Source of the DNA: Phytohabitans suffuscus
GTDB taxonomy: Bacteria > Actinomycetota > Actinomycetes > Mycobacteriales > Micromonosporaceae
Direction of reading: 5' to 3'
NCBI RefSeq assembly: GCF_011764565.1
Contig: NZ_AP022871.1
Coordinates: 1,178,001-1,242,000 of the forward strand
Length of the DNA: 64,000 nucleotides
How positions within the stretch are numbered: position 1 is the stretch's first letter; each line of letters opens with the position of its first letter. Below the pieces are notes generated by a model. The model was not told the origin of the DNA. It ran no database searches and saw only the letters and a program-made list of their open reading frames with translations. Position numbers and translations under genes: made by a program. Of this stretch, positions 35,214 through 44,251 are shown one piece after another.

Positions 35214-36266
35214 TCAACCGCAATGCTCCCTGACGAAGGCGAAGTCGCGCACCCGACGACCGTGTTCCTCCGTCACCGGGCGCAGCGCCAGCGTGCTCAC
35301 GCCGGCCGCCGCGAAGGCACCCAGTCGCTCGCGAACCTCCTCCTCGCCGCCGACCAGCGACAGCCCCTGTACCAGGGCTTCCGGGACCGCCGCCGCGGCC
35401 GTGTCCCGATCCCCCGCCAGGTACAGGTCCTGGACGAGGCTGGCGGCGTCCGCGAACCCGAAACGGGAGATCAGCGTGGTGTAGAAGTTGCGGCTCCGGG
35501 CGCCCATGCCGCCGATGTACAGGGCCAGGTGCTCTCGTACCCGGCGCAGGGCGGCCTGCCGCTCCTTCTCATCGCGCACGACCGCCAGGTAGCTCTGGGC
35601 CACCACGTCGAGCGGGCCGAGTTCCGGGTCGCGCCGCGCCGCCCCTTCCCGCAGGCTCGGCCCGAACACCCGGTCGGCGGCTTCGGGCAGGAAGAACATC
35701 GGCTGCCACGCCTCGAATTCGGCGGCCGCGACAGCGACCGAGCGGTCTCCGATCGCGCCGAGCATGATGGGGATCCGCGTGCGCTCGGGCCGGTTGATGA
35801 GCTTGAGCGCCTTGCCAAGCCCGGAGCCGCCGTGATCGCTTCCCAACGGCAGGTGGAAGTGGTCGCCGTCGAAGGTGAGTGTCTCGCGCCGCCACACCGC
35901 CCGGCAGATCCGCGCGACCTCCCTGGCCCGGCCGAGCGGGGCCCGGTACGGCACGCCGTGAAACCCCTCGACGACCTGCGGACCGGACGCACCGATGCCG
36001 AGCATGAACCGCCCCGCGGAGACGTGGTCCAAGCCGGCGGCGGTCATCGCGATCAGCGCCGGGGTACGGGAGTACACGTTCAGAATCGAGGAGGCGATCG
36101 TCATCCGCTTGGTCGACGCGGCCAGAAACCCCAGCAGGCTCACCGCGTCGAACGAGTACGCCTCAGGCACGAACACCACGTCGACGCCGGCCGCCTCGAA
36201 GTCGGCGACACTGCGCGCCGCCTCCCTGAAACCACCGCTGTACGACAGTGGCACACCGATCCGCAC
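35214..36266 (-). CDS. LLM class F420-dependent oxidoreductase
   Basis: A 350-residue luciferase-like barrel starting at a GTG (36266) behind a G-rich site. It shows RIGVPLSYSGGFREAARSV, DVVFVPEAYSFDAVSLLG, and LDHVSAGRFMLGIGASGPQVVEGFHG, a typical LLM/F420 signature. It probably moves hydride between F420 and a pathway intermediate. It is divergent from the thiolase, and the pair shares a promoter with operator copy 4. Confidence 0.84.
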   Translation of the reverse strand: MRIGVPLSYSGGFREAARSVADFEAAGVDVVFVPEAYSFDAVSLLGFLAASTKRMTIASSILNVYSRTPALIAMTAAGLDHVSAGRFMLGIGASGPQVVEGFHGVPYRAPLGRAREVARICRAVWRRETLTFDGDHFHLPLGSDHGGSGLGKALKLINRPERTRIPIMLGAIGDRSVAVAAAEFEAWQPMFFLPEAADRVFGPSLREGAARRDPELGPLDVVAQSYLAVVRDEKERQAALRRVREHLALYIGGMGARSRNFYTTLISRFGFADAASLVQDLYLAGDRDTAAAAVPEALVQGLSLVGGEEEVRERLGAFAAAGVSTLALRPVTEEHGRRVRDFAFVREHCG

Positions 36267-36301
36267 GACACCCCCCGTTGCCTCTGTGACCCAGTACCCA
36301 G

Positions 36302-36317
36302 TGTACCGATCGGTAGG
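36302..36317. promoter_or_regulatory. TetR-type operator, copy 4 (TGTACCGATCGGTAGG)
   Basis: Fourteen of 16 positions fit the shared palindrome. It lies between the divergent LLM (start 36266) and thiolase (start 36358) genes. A further half-site TATCGGTC follows at 36328. Confidence 0.6.
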
Positions 36318-36357
36318 TCCACGATAGTATCGGTCAAAGGGTTGTCGGAAGGAAGCG

Positions 36358-37533
36358 GTGGTGTCGATGCGGCTTCGTGAGGCTGTCGTCGTCGAGGCGG
36401 TACGCACCCCGATCGGACGCAAGAACGGCGCCCTCGCCGGCGTCCACGCGGTCGACCTGTCCGCGGTAGCCCTCAACGCGCTACTGTCCCGCGCCGGCCT
36501 GGAGCCACCGGACGTCGATGACGTGTACTGGGGCTGCGTCACCCAACTCGGCGACCAGTCCAGCAACGTGGGCCGGTTCGCCACCCTCGCGGCCGGCTGG
36601 CCGGAGAGCGTGCCAGCGGTCACCGTCAATCGAGCCTGCGGCTCCAGCCAGCAAGCCTTGGAGTTCGCGGCCGTCACGGTGATGTCCGGGCGGGCCGAGG
36701 TGATCGTGGCCGGCGGTGTGGAGACGATGAACCGGGTGCCGCTCGGCTCGGCACGCAAGTTGGGCGAGCCCTACGGGCGCAGCGTGCTGGACCGGTACGG
36801 GGTGGACGACCTGAGCCAAGGCATCGGCGCGGAGATGATGGCTGACAAGTGGGGGTTCAGCCGCACCCAGTTGGACGAGTACGCGGCCCTCTCGCACGAG
36901 CGGGCCGCAGCCGCGATCGACTCCGGCGCGTTCGAGGCCCAGCTGGCCCCGGTCACGCTGAACGGGGCGAGCCTGGCCGTGGACGAAGGGCTGCGCCGCG
37001 GTACCTCTGTGGACACCCTCGCCGGGCTGAAGCCGTCGTTCCGCGAGGACGGGCGGATCCACGCCGGCAACTCCTCCCAGATCGCCGACGGGGCGGCCGC
37101 GCTGCTGGTCACCTCGGCCGAGAAGGCTGAAGCGCTGGGCCTACGGCCATTGGTGCGCTTCCACTCCGGCGCGGTGGCCGGCGCCGACCCGGTGACCATG
37201 CTGACCGCGCCGATCCCGGCGACCGAAAAGGTGCTGCGCTCGGCCGGACTGGGCATCGACGACATCGGCGCGTTCGAGATCAACGAGGCGTTCGCGCCGG
37301 TGCCGCTCGCCTGGCAGGTGGAGACCGGCGCGGATCCGGCCCGGCTCAACCCAGTCGGCGGTGCGATCGCCGTCGGCCACCCCCTCGGGGCTTCGGGGGC
37401 CATCCTCGCCACCCGCCTCATCAGCTACATGCGCACCAACGGCATCCGCTACGGTCTTCAGGCAATGTGCGAGGGCGGGGGCACCGCCAACGCCACGGTC
37501 TTCGAACTGTTGTCCAACGATAGCGATCGGTGA
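36358..37533 (+). CDS. Thiolase (acetyl-CoA C-acyltransferase)
   Basis: A 391-residue thiolase with all three active-site blocks: nucleophile Cys in NRACGSSQQALEFA, INEAFAP, and GGAIAVGHPLGASGA plus the late Cys in MCEGGGTANA. It cleaves a 3-oxoacyl-CoA with CoA, the last step of a beta-oxidation round. GTG codons at 36358 and 36361 and an ATG at 36367 are all possible starts. The TetR gene follows after 9 nt and is likely co-transcribed. Confidence 0.92.
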   Translation: MVSMRLREAVVVEAVRTPIGRKNGALAGVHAVDLSAVALNALLSRAGLEPPDVDDVYWGCVTQLGDQSSNVGRFATLAAGWPESVPAVTVNRACGSSQQALEFAAVTVMSGRAEVIVAGGVETMNRVPLGSARKLGEPYGRSVLDRYGVDDLSQGIGAEMMADKWGFSRTQLDEYAALSHERAAAAIDSGAFEAQLAPVTLNGASLAVDEGLRRGTSVDTLAGLKPSFREDGRIHAGNSSQIADGAAALLVTSAEKAEALGLRPLVRFHSGAVAGADPVTMLTAPIPATEKVLRSAGLGIDDIGAFEINEAFAPVPLAWQVETGADPARLNPVGGAIAVGHPLGASGAILATRLISYMRTNGIRYGLQAMCEGGGTANATVFELLSNDSDR

Positions 37534-37542
37534 GTATCAGGT

Positions 37543-38142
37543 ATGGCGCAGAAGCCCGTGAAAGAGACCACCGGCGAGCGGGTGCTCCGGGTAGCGACCG
37601 AATTGTTCGCTGAGAAGGGCTACGAGGCCACCGGGGTAGAGGAGCTGTCCAAGTCCACCGGACTCGGCCGCGGCGCCCTCTACTACCACATCAAGAACAA
37701 GCAGCAGCTCCTGCTGAACATCGCCCTGCGCCTGCTGGAAAACGCCAACCGCGAAGCACGACGCATCCTCGCCAGCGGCGGCACCGCCGAGGAGCGGCTT
37801 CACCGCATGGCCGAACACCTGCTCACCGACCTGTCCACCAACCGCAGCGCCTGGATCACCTCGATGCGCGACTGGCAGGCGCTTGACGAGCCGTACCGCA
37901 CGCACGTGGGCCACCTACGCAACGAGTACGAGCAGTACTGGCAGGCGCTGTTCGACGAAGGTGCCGAGGCCGGCTTGTTCCACCCCGTGCACCCGATGCA
38001 GCGCCGCGCGATCGTCGGCATGTTCACCACCAGCTACCGGTGGATCGAGCCGTCCGGGTCGCTGAGCCCCAAACAGATCTCCGAACTGTACGTTTCGCTG
38101 TTTCTGGACGGCCTGCGCAAGCGCCCCTCCGAGCAGGCCTGA
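37543..38142 (+). CDS. TetR family regulator, probable master regulator of the CoA regulon
   Basis: A 199-residue TetR protein with an N-terminal HTH: VLRVATELFAEKGYEATGVE, then ELSKSTGLGRGALYYHIKNK as recognition region. The C-terminal part is a helical ligand domain. It lies at the centre of the region bounded by the operators at 30047 and 39289, downstream of the thiolase. TetR proteins of this type in beta-oxidation clusters bind acyl-CoA pathway intermediates and repress until these appear. Binding to the shared palindrome is inferred from position and site symmetry. Confidence 0.88.
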   Translation: MAQKPVKETTGERVLRVATELFAEKGYEATGVEELSKSTGLGRGALYYHIKNKQQLLLNIALRLLENANREARRILASGGTAEERLHRMAEHLLTDLSTNRSAWITSMRDWQALDEPYRTHVGHLRNEYEQYWQALFDEGAEAGLFHPVHPMQRRAIVGMFTTSYRWIEPSGSLSPKQISELYVSLFLDGLRKRPSEQA

Positions 38143-38154
38143 CCAGCCTGCCGC

Positions 38155-39249
38155 TCAGCTCGCGGCACGCTCGGCCAGCGCGGACCCCGCCGCCGGCCGG
38201 GGCAGGGCCACTCCCCACCGGCGCAACACCTCGTCGGCGCCGGGCGGCGCGTCGACATGCCCCAGCGGCAACACCGGCACCCAACTGTCCGTCCCCGTGC
38301 GGCGCAGCACCCCGCGGGCGGCCAGGTGCGGATACGTACCCGCCTCGGCCAGCGACAGCACTGGCGCGATGCAGGCGTCGACCCGCTCAGCGATCTCGGC
38401 CCACTCGGCGCGGGTGCGGCTACGGATGCTGGCGGCGATCCGCTCACGCAGCCGAGGCCAGTTCGCGGCGTCCTCGCGCCCCACGCGCTCCTCGGCCGTC
38501 AACCCGACCAGGTCGGCGAGGCGCTGGAAGAACTTCTCCTCGAGGGCTCCGACCGCGACCCAACCGCCGTCAGCGGTCTCGTAGCTGTCGTAGTAGGGCG
38601 CCCCGGTGTCGAGCCGGTTGGTACCCGGCGTATCCGACCACATGCCCAGGCCCCGGTACTCGTGCAGCATCGTGGTCAGGTAGGCGGTGCCGTCCACGAT
38701 CGCGACGTCGATCACCGCGCCGACGCCGGTCCGCGACCGCTCGACCAACGCCGCGAGCACCGCGATCACCAGGTACATCCCGCCGCCGGCGAAGTCACCC
38801 ACAAGGTTCGCCGTCGGCATCGGAGCCGCACCCGGACGCCGGGCCACGTCCAGAGCCCCGGTGATGGCGATGTAGTTGATGTCGTGCCCGGCCCGCGGCG
38901 CCAGCGGTCCGCTCTGCCCCCAGCCGGTCATCCGGGCCACGATCAGCCCGGAGTTGCGCTGGCGAAGCCGCTCCGGATCGATGCCCAGCCTTTCCATCAC
39001 ACCGGGCCGGAAGCTCTCCACCACCACGTCGGCCCGGTCGATGGCGGACAGCGCCACGGCGGCATCGTCGGGGTTCTTCAGGTCCAGTTCCAACAGCGAC
39101 CGGTTGCGCACCATCGCCTTGGTCGACTGGCCCGGCTTGGTGATGGTCAACACGTCGGCGCCCAGATCGGCCAGGACCAGGCAACCGAAGGGTGCGGGCC
39201 CGAGCCCGAGAAACTCCACGACCCTGACGCCGGCGAGATGTCCTGCCAT
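38155..39249 (-). CDS. Alpha-methylacyl-CoA racemase-like CoA-transferase family III protein
   Basis: A 364-residue CaiB/BaiF-fold protein. His122 (AGHDINYIAITGAL), Asp152 (VGDFAGGG) and Glu237 (GALEEKFF) line up with the His126/Asp156/Glu241 catalytic set of the mycobacterial alpha-methylacyl-CoA racemase, with a constant offset of four. This favours a racemase over a CoA transferase. Such enzymes set the stereochemistry of 2-methyl branched acyl-CoAs before dehydrogenation, so the pathway may handle an alpha-methyl-branched side chain. It is divergent from the next acyl-CoA dehydrogenase. Confidence 0.9.
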   Translation of the reverse strand: MAGHLAGVRVVEFLGLGPAPFGCLVLADLGADVLTITKPGQSTKAMVRNRSLLELDLKNPDDAAVALSAIDRADVVVESFRPGVMERLGIDPERLRQRNSGLIVARMTGWGQSGPLAPRAGHDINYIAITGALDVARRPGAAPMPTANLVGDFAGGGMYLVIAVLAALVERSRTGVGAVIDVAIVDGTAYLTTMLHEYRGLGMWSDTPGTNRLDTGAPYYDSYETADGGWVAVGALEEKFFQRLADLVGLTAEERVGREDAANWPRLRERIAASIRSRTRAEWAEIAERVDACIAPVLSLAEAGTYPHLAARGVLRRTGTDSWVPVLPLGHVDAPPGADEVLRRWGVALPRPAAGSALAERAAS

Positions 39250-39288
39250 GATCCCCCGCCTTCCCAATCGTTCGGCTGATCACCTACA

Positions 39289-39310
39289 CTGTACCGACAG
39301 TACGGTACAG
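39289..39310. promoter_or_regulatory. TetR-type operator, copy 5 (CTGTACCG-N6-CGGTACAG)
   Basis: Perfect 8-bp arms with 6 nt between, 39 bp from the racemase start and 65 bp from the acyl-CoA dehydrogenase start. The spacing is wider than in the other copies, so it may be two overlapping half-sites. Confidence 0.6.
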
Positions 39311-39375
39311 AACAACGTGACAAAGGCGTCACCTCAGCGGCCCGCCCGAGCCGCCACAGCAAAGGACACCCGCCC

Positions 39376-40524
39376 GTGAGCCGAGGTTTTTACGAAGCCG
39401 ACCACGATGCGTTCCGGGACCTGGCACGGACGTTCGTCGAGCGCCACGTCGCCCCGCATCTGGAGCGCTGGGACCGTGAGCGGCTGGTCGACCGCGACGC
39501 CTGGCGCGCCGCCGGAGAGCTCGGACTGCTCGGACTGCGCACCCCGGACAGGTACGGCGGCTCCGGCGTGGCGGACTACCGGTTCCGCTGCGTGCTCACC
39601 GAGGAGCTGTCCCGGGTCGGGGCCGCCGCGTTCGCCTCCGGCCTGGCCATCAACGAGGACGTCGTCGCCGGCTACCTGACCGCTCTCGGCAGCGACGAGC
39701 AGAAGCAGCGCTGGCTACCCGACATGGCCGCCGGAAATGTGGTCGCCTCGATCGCGATGTCCGAGCCCGGCGCCGGCAGCGACCTACGGGGCATCTCCAC
39801 CACCGCCCGACGCGAAGGCGACAGCTGGGTGGTCAACGGGGCGAAGACATTCATCACCAACGGTTCCAGCTCCGACGTGGTCCTGGTCGCCGCCCGCACC
39901 GGCGAGTTCGAGGGTCGACCACGATTCACCCTCATCCTGGTACCCGCCGACACCCCCGGCCTCACCCGCGGTCACAAGCTACGCAAGCTCGGGTTGCACG
40001 CCCAGGACACCGCCGAGCTGTTCTTCGACGACGTCACGGTCCCCCTCGACCACACCGTCGGCGAACCCGGACGCGGGTTTCACCATCTGACCGCCCAACT
40101 GCCCCTGGAACGGCTCTCCATCGCCTGGCGCGGACTGGCCGCGGCCGAGGCCGCCCTCGCCTGGACCCTGCGGTACGTCAGGACCCGGACCGCGTTCGGC
40201 CAGCGCATCATCGACTTCCAGCACACCCGCTTCCGCCTCGCCGAACTGGTCACCGAGGTGGAGGTGACCCGCGCCTACGCCGAGTCCCTGGTCCTCTCCC
40301 TCAATGACGGACACCTCGACGCCACCACCGCCGCCAAAGCCAAGTGGTGGGCCACCGAGCTGCAGCAGCGGGTGGTCACCGCCTGCCTACAGATGCACGG
40401 CGGCTACGGCTACATGGAGGAGTACCCGATCGCCCGCGCCTTCGCCGACGGCCGGGTCCAGACCATCGTCGGCGGCACCACCGAAATCATGAAAGAGATC
40501 ATCGGACGCGAACTCGCGTCCTGA
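39376..40524 (+). CDS. Acyl-CoA dehydrogenase
   Basis: A 382-residue FAD acyl-CoA dehydrogenase starting at a GTG. It has ASIAMSEPGAGSDLRGISTT and FITNGSSSDVVLV for FAD and substrate contacts, and GGYGYMEEYPIARAFADGRV. The C-terminal catalytic position reads GGTTEIMKE without the usual Glu of YEGT, while a Glu is present in PLERLSIAWRGL. This is the helix-G base position used by long-chain and isovaleryl-CoA dehydrogenases. It introduces the alpha,beta double bond. An SDR and a crotonase follow on the same strand. Confidence 0.92.
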   Translation: MSRGFYEADHDAFRDLARTFVERHVAPHLERWDRERLVDRDAWRAAGELGLLGLRTPDRYGGSGVADYRFRCVLTEELSRVGAAAFASGLAINEDVVAGYLTALGSDEQKQRWLPDMAAGNVVASIAMSEPGAGSDLRGISTTARREGDSWVVNGAKTFITNGSSSDVVLVAARTGEFEGRPRFTLILVPADTPGLTRGHKLRKLGLHAQDTAELFFDDVTVPLDHTVGEPGRGFHHLTAQLPLERLSIAWRGLAAAEAALAWTLRYVRTRTAFGQRIIDFQHTRFRLAELVTEVEVTRAYAESLVLSLNDGHLDATTAAKAKWWATELQQRVVTACLQMHGGYGYMEEYPIARAFADGRVQTIVGGTTEIMKEIIGRELAS

Positions 40525-40551
40525 CGAACCGGATCCCGTATGGAGAAGGCA

Positions 40552-41313
40552 ATGGACCTCGACGGCGCATCAGCACTCGTCACCGGTGGCGCATCCGGCC
40601 TCGGCGCAGCCACTGCCCAGGCGCTGGTCAAGGCGGGCGCCCACGTGGTGATCACCGATCTGTCCAGCTCGGACGGCGACGCGGTCGCCGACCGCCTCGG
40701 TGCTCGCTTCGTGGCCGCCGACGTCACCGACGAGACGTCCCTGACCGCCCCGTTGGACGCCGCCGAGGAGTTGGGCGCGCTCCGCGCGGTCGTGCACTGC
40801 GCCGGCCGCGGCGGCGACCGCCTGCGCGTCCTGGACAAGGAACGCAAGCCGGCTCCCTTGCAGAGCTTCGTCGATGTGGTGAACGTCAACCTGTTCGGCA
40901 CCTACAACGTGCTACGCCTGGCCGCGGCCCGCATGAGCGCCAACAGCCTCGTCGACGGCGACCGCGGCGCGATCGTCCTGACCGCCTCCGCCGCCGCGTT
41001 CGAAGGCCAGATCGGCCAAACGTCCTACAGCGCTTCCAAGGGCGCGGTGCACGCCATCACCATCGTCGCGGCCCGGGACCTGGCCAGCTGGGGGATCCGC
41101 GTGAACACGATCGCCCCAGGCACGTTCGACACCCCGATGCTGGCCCGGCTGCGCACCGACATCCGGGAAGGGCTCGCCGCCACAGTGCCGCACCCCAAAC
41201 GCCTCGGCGATCCCGAGGACTACGCCGACCTCGCGGTGAGCATGCTGCGCAACGGCTACCTCAACGGCGCGACGATCCGCCTCGACGGGGCGATCCGGAT
41301 GGCCCCGCGGTGA
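40552..41313 (+). CDS. SDR, 3-hydroxyacyl-CoA dehydrogenase type
   Basis: A 253-residue short-chain dehydrogenase with TGGASGLG, the motif VVHCAGRGGD and catalytic YSASK. The long VVNVNLFGTYNVLRLAAARM segment and the end NGATIRLDGAIRMAPR resemble HSD17B10/2-methyl-3-hydroxybutyryl-CoA dehydrogenases. The ATG at 40552 is preferred to 40540 because GGAGAAGG lies just before it. It probably oxidises the 3-hydroxyacyl-CoA. The downstream crotonase start overlaps its stop (GTGA). Confidence 0.88.
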   Translation: MDLDGASALVTGGASGLGAATAQALVKAGAHVVITDLSSSDGDAVADRLGARFVAADVTDETSLTAPLDAAEELGALRAVVHCAGRGGDRLRVLDKERKPAPLQSFVDVVNVNLFGTYNVLRLAAARMSANSLVDGDRGAIVLTASAAAFEGQIGQTSYSASKGAVHAITIVAARDLASWGIRVNTIAPGTFDTPMLARLRTDIREGLAATVPHPKRLGDPEDYADLAVSMLRNGYLNGATIRLDGAIRMAPR

Positions 41314-42080
41314 ACGGCGACCCGCAGCTCGTCGTCACCGATCGGGACGGCATCCTGCTGCTCGAGATCAACCGTCCGGCCCAGCGCAACGCGATGACCC
41401 GCGACATGGCCCGCGCGATCGCCGACGCGCTCACCCGTCTGGACGCCGACCCCGACCTGCGGGTGGCGATCTTGACCGGCCGTGGCAGCACCTTCTGTGC
41501 CGGCATGGACCTCAAACGCTTCGCCGCCGGCGAGCGGGCCACCGCCGCTGGGCGGGGCTTCGCCGGTCTGGTGCAGGCGCCACCGGCCAAACCGCTCATC
41601 GCCGCGGTCGAGGGCTGGGCGTTGGGCGGCGGGTTCGAGATGATGCTCGCCTGCGACCTGGTCACCGCCGGCGCTTCGGCCCGGTTCGGCCTTCCCGAGG
41701 TCAAACGCGGCCTGCTCGCCCGCGGCGGCGGCATGTTCCGGCTGCCGCGCCATCTGCCCCGCACCGTGGCCCTGGAGCTGCTGCTGACCGGCGATCCGAT
41801 CACCGCGGACCGGGCTCTCAGCCTCGGCCTGATCAACGCCGTCGTCGACGACGGCGGCGCGCTGGAGGCGGCCTACGGGTTGGCCCGGCGGATCACGGCG
41901 AACGCTCCGCTGTCGGTCGCGGCCACCAAGGCGATCGCCACCGAGTCCGCCGACTGGCCGATGGCCGAGGCCTTCGCCCGGCAGGATCCGCTGTGCGAGG
42001 TGGTGTTCGCCTCGGCGGACGCCAAAGAGGGCGCCACCGCGTTCGCGGACAAACGCGCCCCGCTCTGGCAAGGCCGCTGA
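41310..42080 (+). CDS. Enoyl-CoA hydratase
   Basis: A 256-residue crotonase from a GTG start that overlaps the SDR stop. It shows LEINRPAQRNAMTRDM, STFCAGMDLKRFAAGE, the glycine-rich VEGWALGGGFEMMLACDLV and LPEVKRGLLARGGGMFRLP with an acidic residue at the hydration site. It hydrates the enoyl-CoA made by the preceding dehydrogenase. The order dehydrogenase-SDR-hydratase makes one beta-oxidation operon. The next minus-strand gene ends 5 nt away. Confidence 0.9.
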   Translation: MNGDPQLVVTDRDGILLLEINRPAQRNAMTRDMARAIADALTRLDADPDLRVAILTGRGSTFCAGMDLKRFAAGERATAAGRGFAGLVQAPPAKPLIAAVEGWALGGGFEMMLACDLVTAGASARFGLPEVKRGLLARGGGMFRLPRHLPRTVALELLLTGDPITADRALSLGLINAVVDDGGALEAAYGLARRITANAPLSVAATKAIATESADWPMAEAFARQDPLCEVVFASADAKEGATAFADKRAPLWQGR

Positions 42081-42085
42081 ACCGG

Positions 42086-43060
42086 TCAGCCGGCGAGCAG
42101 TGCCGCTGTCTGGGCATCACGCGGCTGGACGCTCAGCGCGAGAAACCACGCCCGCTTCAGCAAGCGGTGCGCGTCGTGCTCCCAGGTGAACCCGATCGCC
42201 CCGTGGTTCTGGATGTTCACCCGCGCGTTTTCCAGCGCGGCGCTCTCGGTGAAGCGTCGCGCCGCCGCCACGCGCCGCGGTGCGTCCGCGCGGCACTCGT
42301 CGACGCTGACCGCGGCCAGGTCCACGACCGCGGCGGCCGCTGCCGAGCGGATCGCCATCTCGGCGCAGCGGTGCGAGATCGCCTGGAACGCGCCGATCGG
42401 TCGGCCGAACTGCTCGCGCAGCTTGGCGTACTCCACCGACGCCTGGGTCGCCGCGGCGGCGACTCCGGCCAGCATCGCCGAGACCAGCACCGAGGCGCGG
42501 CTGACCACCGTGCCGGCGTCGGCCGCCTCGGCCAACACCCGTGCGCGATCCAGCCGCAGGCGGGCCACCGACACCGCGGGGTCCATGCTGGACAGATCGG
42601 CCACGATCGCCGAACCGGGCACCTCCACCAGGCGCGCTCCCGGCCGTTCCTCGTCGATAAGCAACAGCACCCCGGCGCCGCGCGCGTCGTAGGCCTGGAC
42701 CGGGTCGCTCCCGTCGAGCGGGGCGAACGCGTGTGCCGCCCGCAGCGTCCCCGATGTCAGCGCCTCCGCCAGTTCCCGCCGCCCCGCCGCGACGGCGACC
42801 CGGGCGGCCAGGACGGTGGCCAGGAACGGCCCTTCGGCCGCCGCGGCACCGATCCCCGCGAACACCTGCGCCTCGTCGGCCAGCGTCCCGTCCAAGCCGC
42901 CGTCCGCGCCGGCCAACCCGAGCGCGAACCAGCCTTGCGCCGCGGCGGCCCGCCACACCCGTTCGGGCGCTGCTCCGCCGCCCCCTGATGCGCGTCCGGC
43001 CAGTACCTCCCGGACCGCCGAGGCCAGGTCCCGCTGCTCCTGTGACGGGTACAGATCCAC
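42086..43060 (-). CDS. Acyl-CoA dehydrogenase, small subunit type
   Basis: A 324-residue protein of the acyl-CoA dehydrogenase family with weak N-terminal FAD motifs but a clear C-terminal half: YAKLREQFGRPIGAFQAISH, then HGAIGFTWEHDAHRLLKRAW. This looks like the smaller partner of the two-subunit dehydrogenases (FadE28/29-like, ChsE-type) found in steroid side-chain degradation. The larger partner is probably the gene just upstream at 43080. The GTG start has a GGGGGAG site. It is last in an eight-gene minus-strand operon. Confidence 0.85.
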   Translation of the reverse strand: MDLYPSQEQRDLASAVREVLAGRASGGGGAAPERVWRAAAAQGWFALGLAGADGGLDGTLADEAQVFAGIGAAAAEGPFLATVLAARVAVAAGRRELAEALTSGTLRAAHAFAPLDGSDPVQAYDARGAGVLLLIDEERPGARLVEVPGSAIVADLSSMDPAVSVARLRLDRARVLAEAADAGTVVSRASVLVSAMLAGVAAAATQASVEYAKLREQFGRPIGAFQAISHRCAEMAIRSAAAAAVVDLAAVSVDECRADAPRRVAAARRFTESAALENARVNIQNHGAIGFTWEHDAHRLLKRAWFLALSVQPRDAQTAALLAG

Positions 43061-43079
43061 CGCTCCCCCAATTCCACGC

Positions 43080-44249
43080 TCAGGCCCTGGGCAGGCCCAG
43101 CACCCGTTCGGCGATCACGTTGCGCTGCACTTCGGAGGTGCCGGTACCGATGGTGTGCCCGAACGAGTACAGGTAGGACGGCACGATCTCGGCTGCCTGC
43201 CGCGACCCGTCGACGCTCAGCCCTTCCCGGCCCAGCAGGTCCGCCGCGGTGCGCTTCACCCGCTGGCTCAGCTCGGCGAAGAACGGCCGGATCAGCGTGC
43301 CGCTGGCAGACCGTCCGGTGTGGACGACCTCGGAGACGAACGCGAGCGCGAGCGCGTACAGCGCCACTGCCTCGGACTCCAGGTCGGCCAGCCGGGCGGC
43401 GGTCTCCCCGTCGGCCAGCAGCGGCCGGCCCCGCCGGTCGCACCGCTCGCCCGCCAGTACCCGCACCCGCTCTATCAGGCGCCGTAGCCGGATCACCGAG
43501 CCGAGTGTCATCGTGCCGCGCTCGAACCCGAGCGTGGTCATCGCGACCTTCCATCCGTCGCCGCGCCGCCCCACGAGGTTTGTCACCGGCACCCGCACGT
43601 CGTCGTAGAACACCTCCGCGAACGGGGTGTCCCCGTCCATGGTGACGATCGGGCGGATGTCGATGCCGGGACTGTCCATCGGCACGATCAGGAACGACAG
43701 GCCCCGGTGCCGGCGGGCGCCCGGCTCGGTCCGCACCAGTAGCTCCTGCCAATCGCTCAGGTGAGCCCTGGTGGTCCAGATCTTCGAGCCGCGTACCACC
43801 AGCTCGTCCCCGTCGAGCTGGGCCCGGGTACGCAGGCCGGCCAGGTCCGATCCGGCCCCGGGCTCGGAGAAGCCTTGCGCCCACACCTGTTCGCCGCGCA
43901 GGATCGGCCCCAGATGCCGGTGCTTCTGTTCCTCGGTGCCTTCCACGATCAGCGTCGGCCCGGCGTGCCCGAGGGCGATGCTGAATACTCCCGGCTCGGG
44001 CGCGTCGAACAGGGCACACTGCTCGTACCACAGAATCTGCTCGGTCAGGCTCAGCCCGGCTCCGCCGTACTCGCGGGGCCACGACACTCCTGCCCAGCCA
44101 CCGTCGTACTGGCGAAGTTGCCACTCCCGGTCGAACGCGACAAGGTCGGGACCGGACGGTGGCCGTGCCTGCGCCGGCACGTTCTTGACGAGCCAGTCCG
44201 CGGCCCGGTCGCGGAACTCACGTTCACGGGCGTTGAGCTCCAGTCGCAT
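43080..44249 (-). CDS. Acyl-CoA dehydrogenase, large subunit type
   Basis: A 389-residue acyl-CoA dehydrogenase. It has VWAQGFSEPGAGSDLAGLRT and KIWTTRAHLSDWQELLVRT, and a Glu in LGFERGTMTLGSVIRLRR at the helix-G base position. The C-terminal IGTGTSEVQRNVIAERVLGLPR is typical of actinobacterial FadE proteins of this branch. It is placed directly before the small-subunit gene, as in heteromeric alpha2beta2 enzymes. It would oxidise the side-chain or ring acyl-CoA. Confidence 0.9.
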   Translation of the reverse strand: MRLELNAREREFRDRAADWLVKNVPAQARPPSGPDLVAFDREWQLRQYDGGWAGVSWPREYGGAGLSLTEQILWYEQCALFDAPEPGVFSIALGHAGPTLIVEGTEEQKHRHLGPILRGEQVWAQGFSEPGAGSDLAGLRTRAQLDGDELVVRGSKIWTTRAHLSDWQELLVRTEPGARRHRGLSFLIVPMDSPGIDIRPIVTMDGDTPFAEVFYDDVRVPVTNLVGRRGDGWKVAMTTLGFERGTMTLGSVIRLRRLIERVRVLAGERCDRRGRPLLADGETAARLADLESEAVALYALALAFVSEVVHTGRSASGTLIRPFFAELSQRVKRTAADLLGREGLSVDGSRQAAEIVPSYLYSFGHTIGTGTSEVQRNVIAERVLGLPRA

Positions 44250-44251
44250 GC

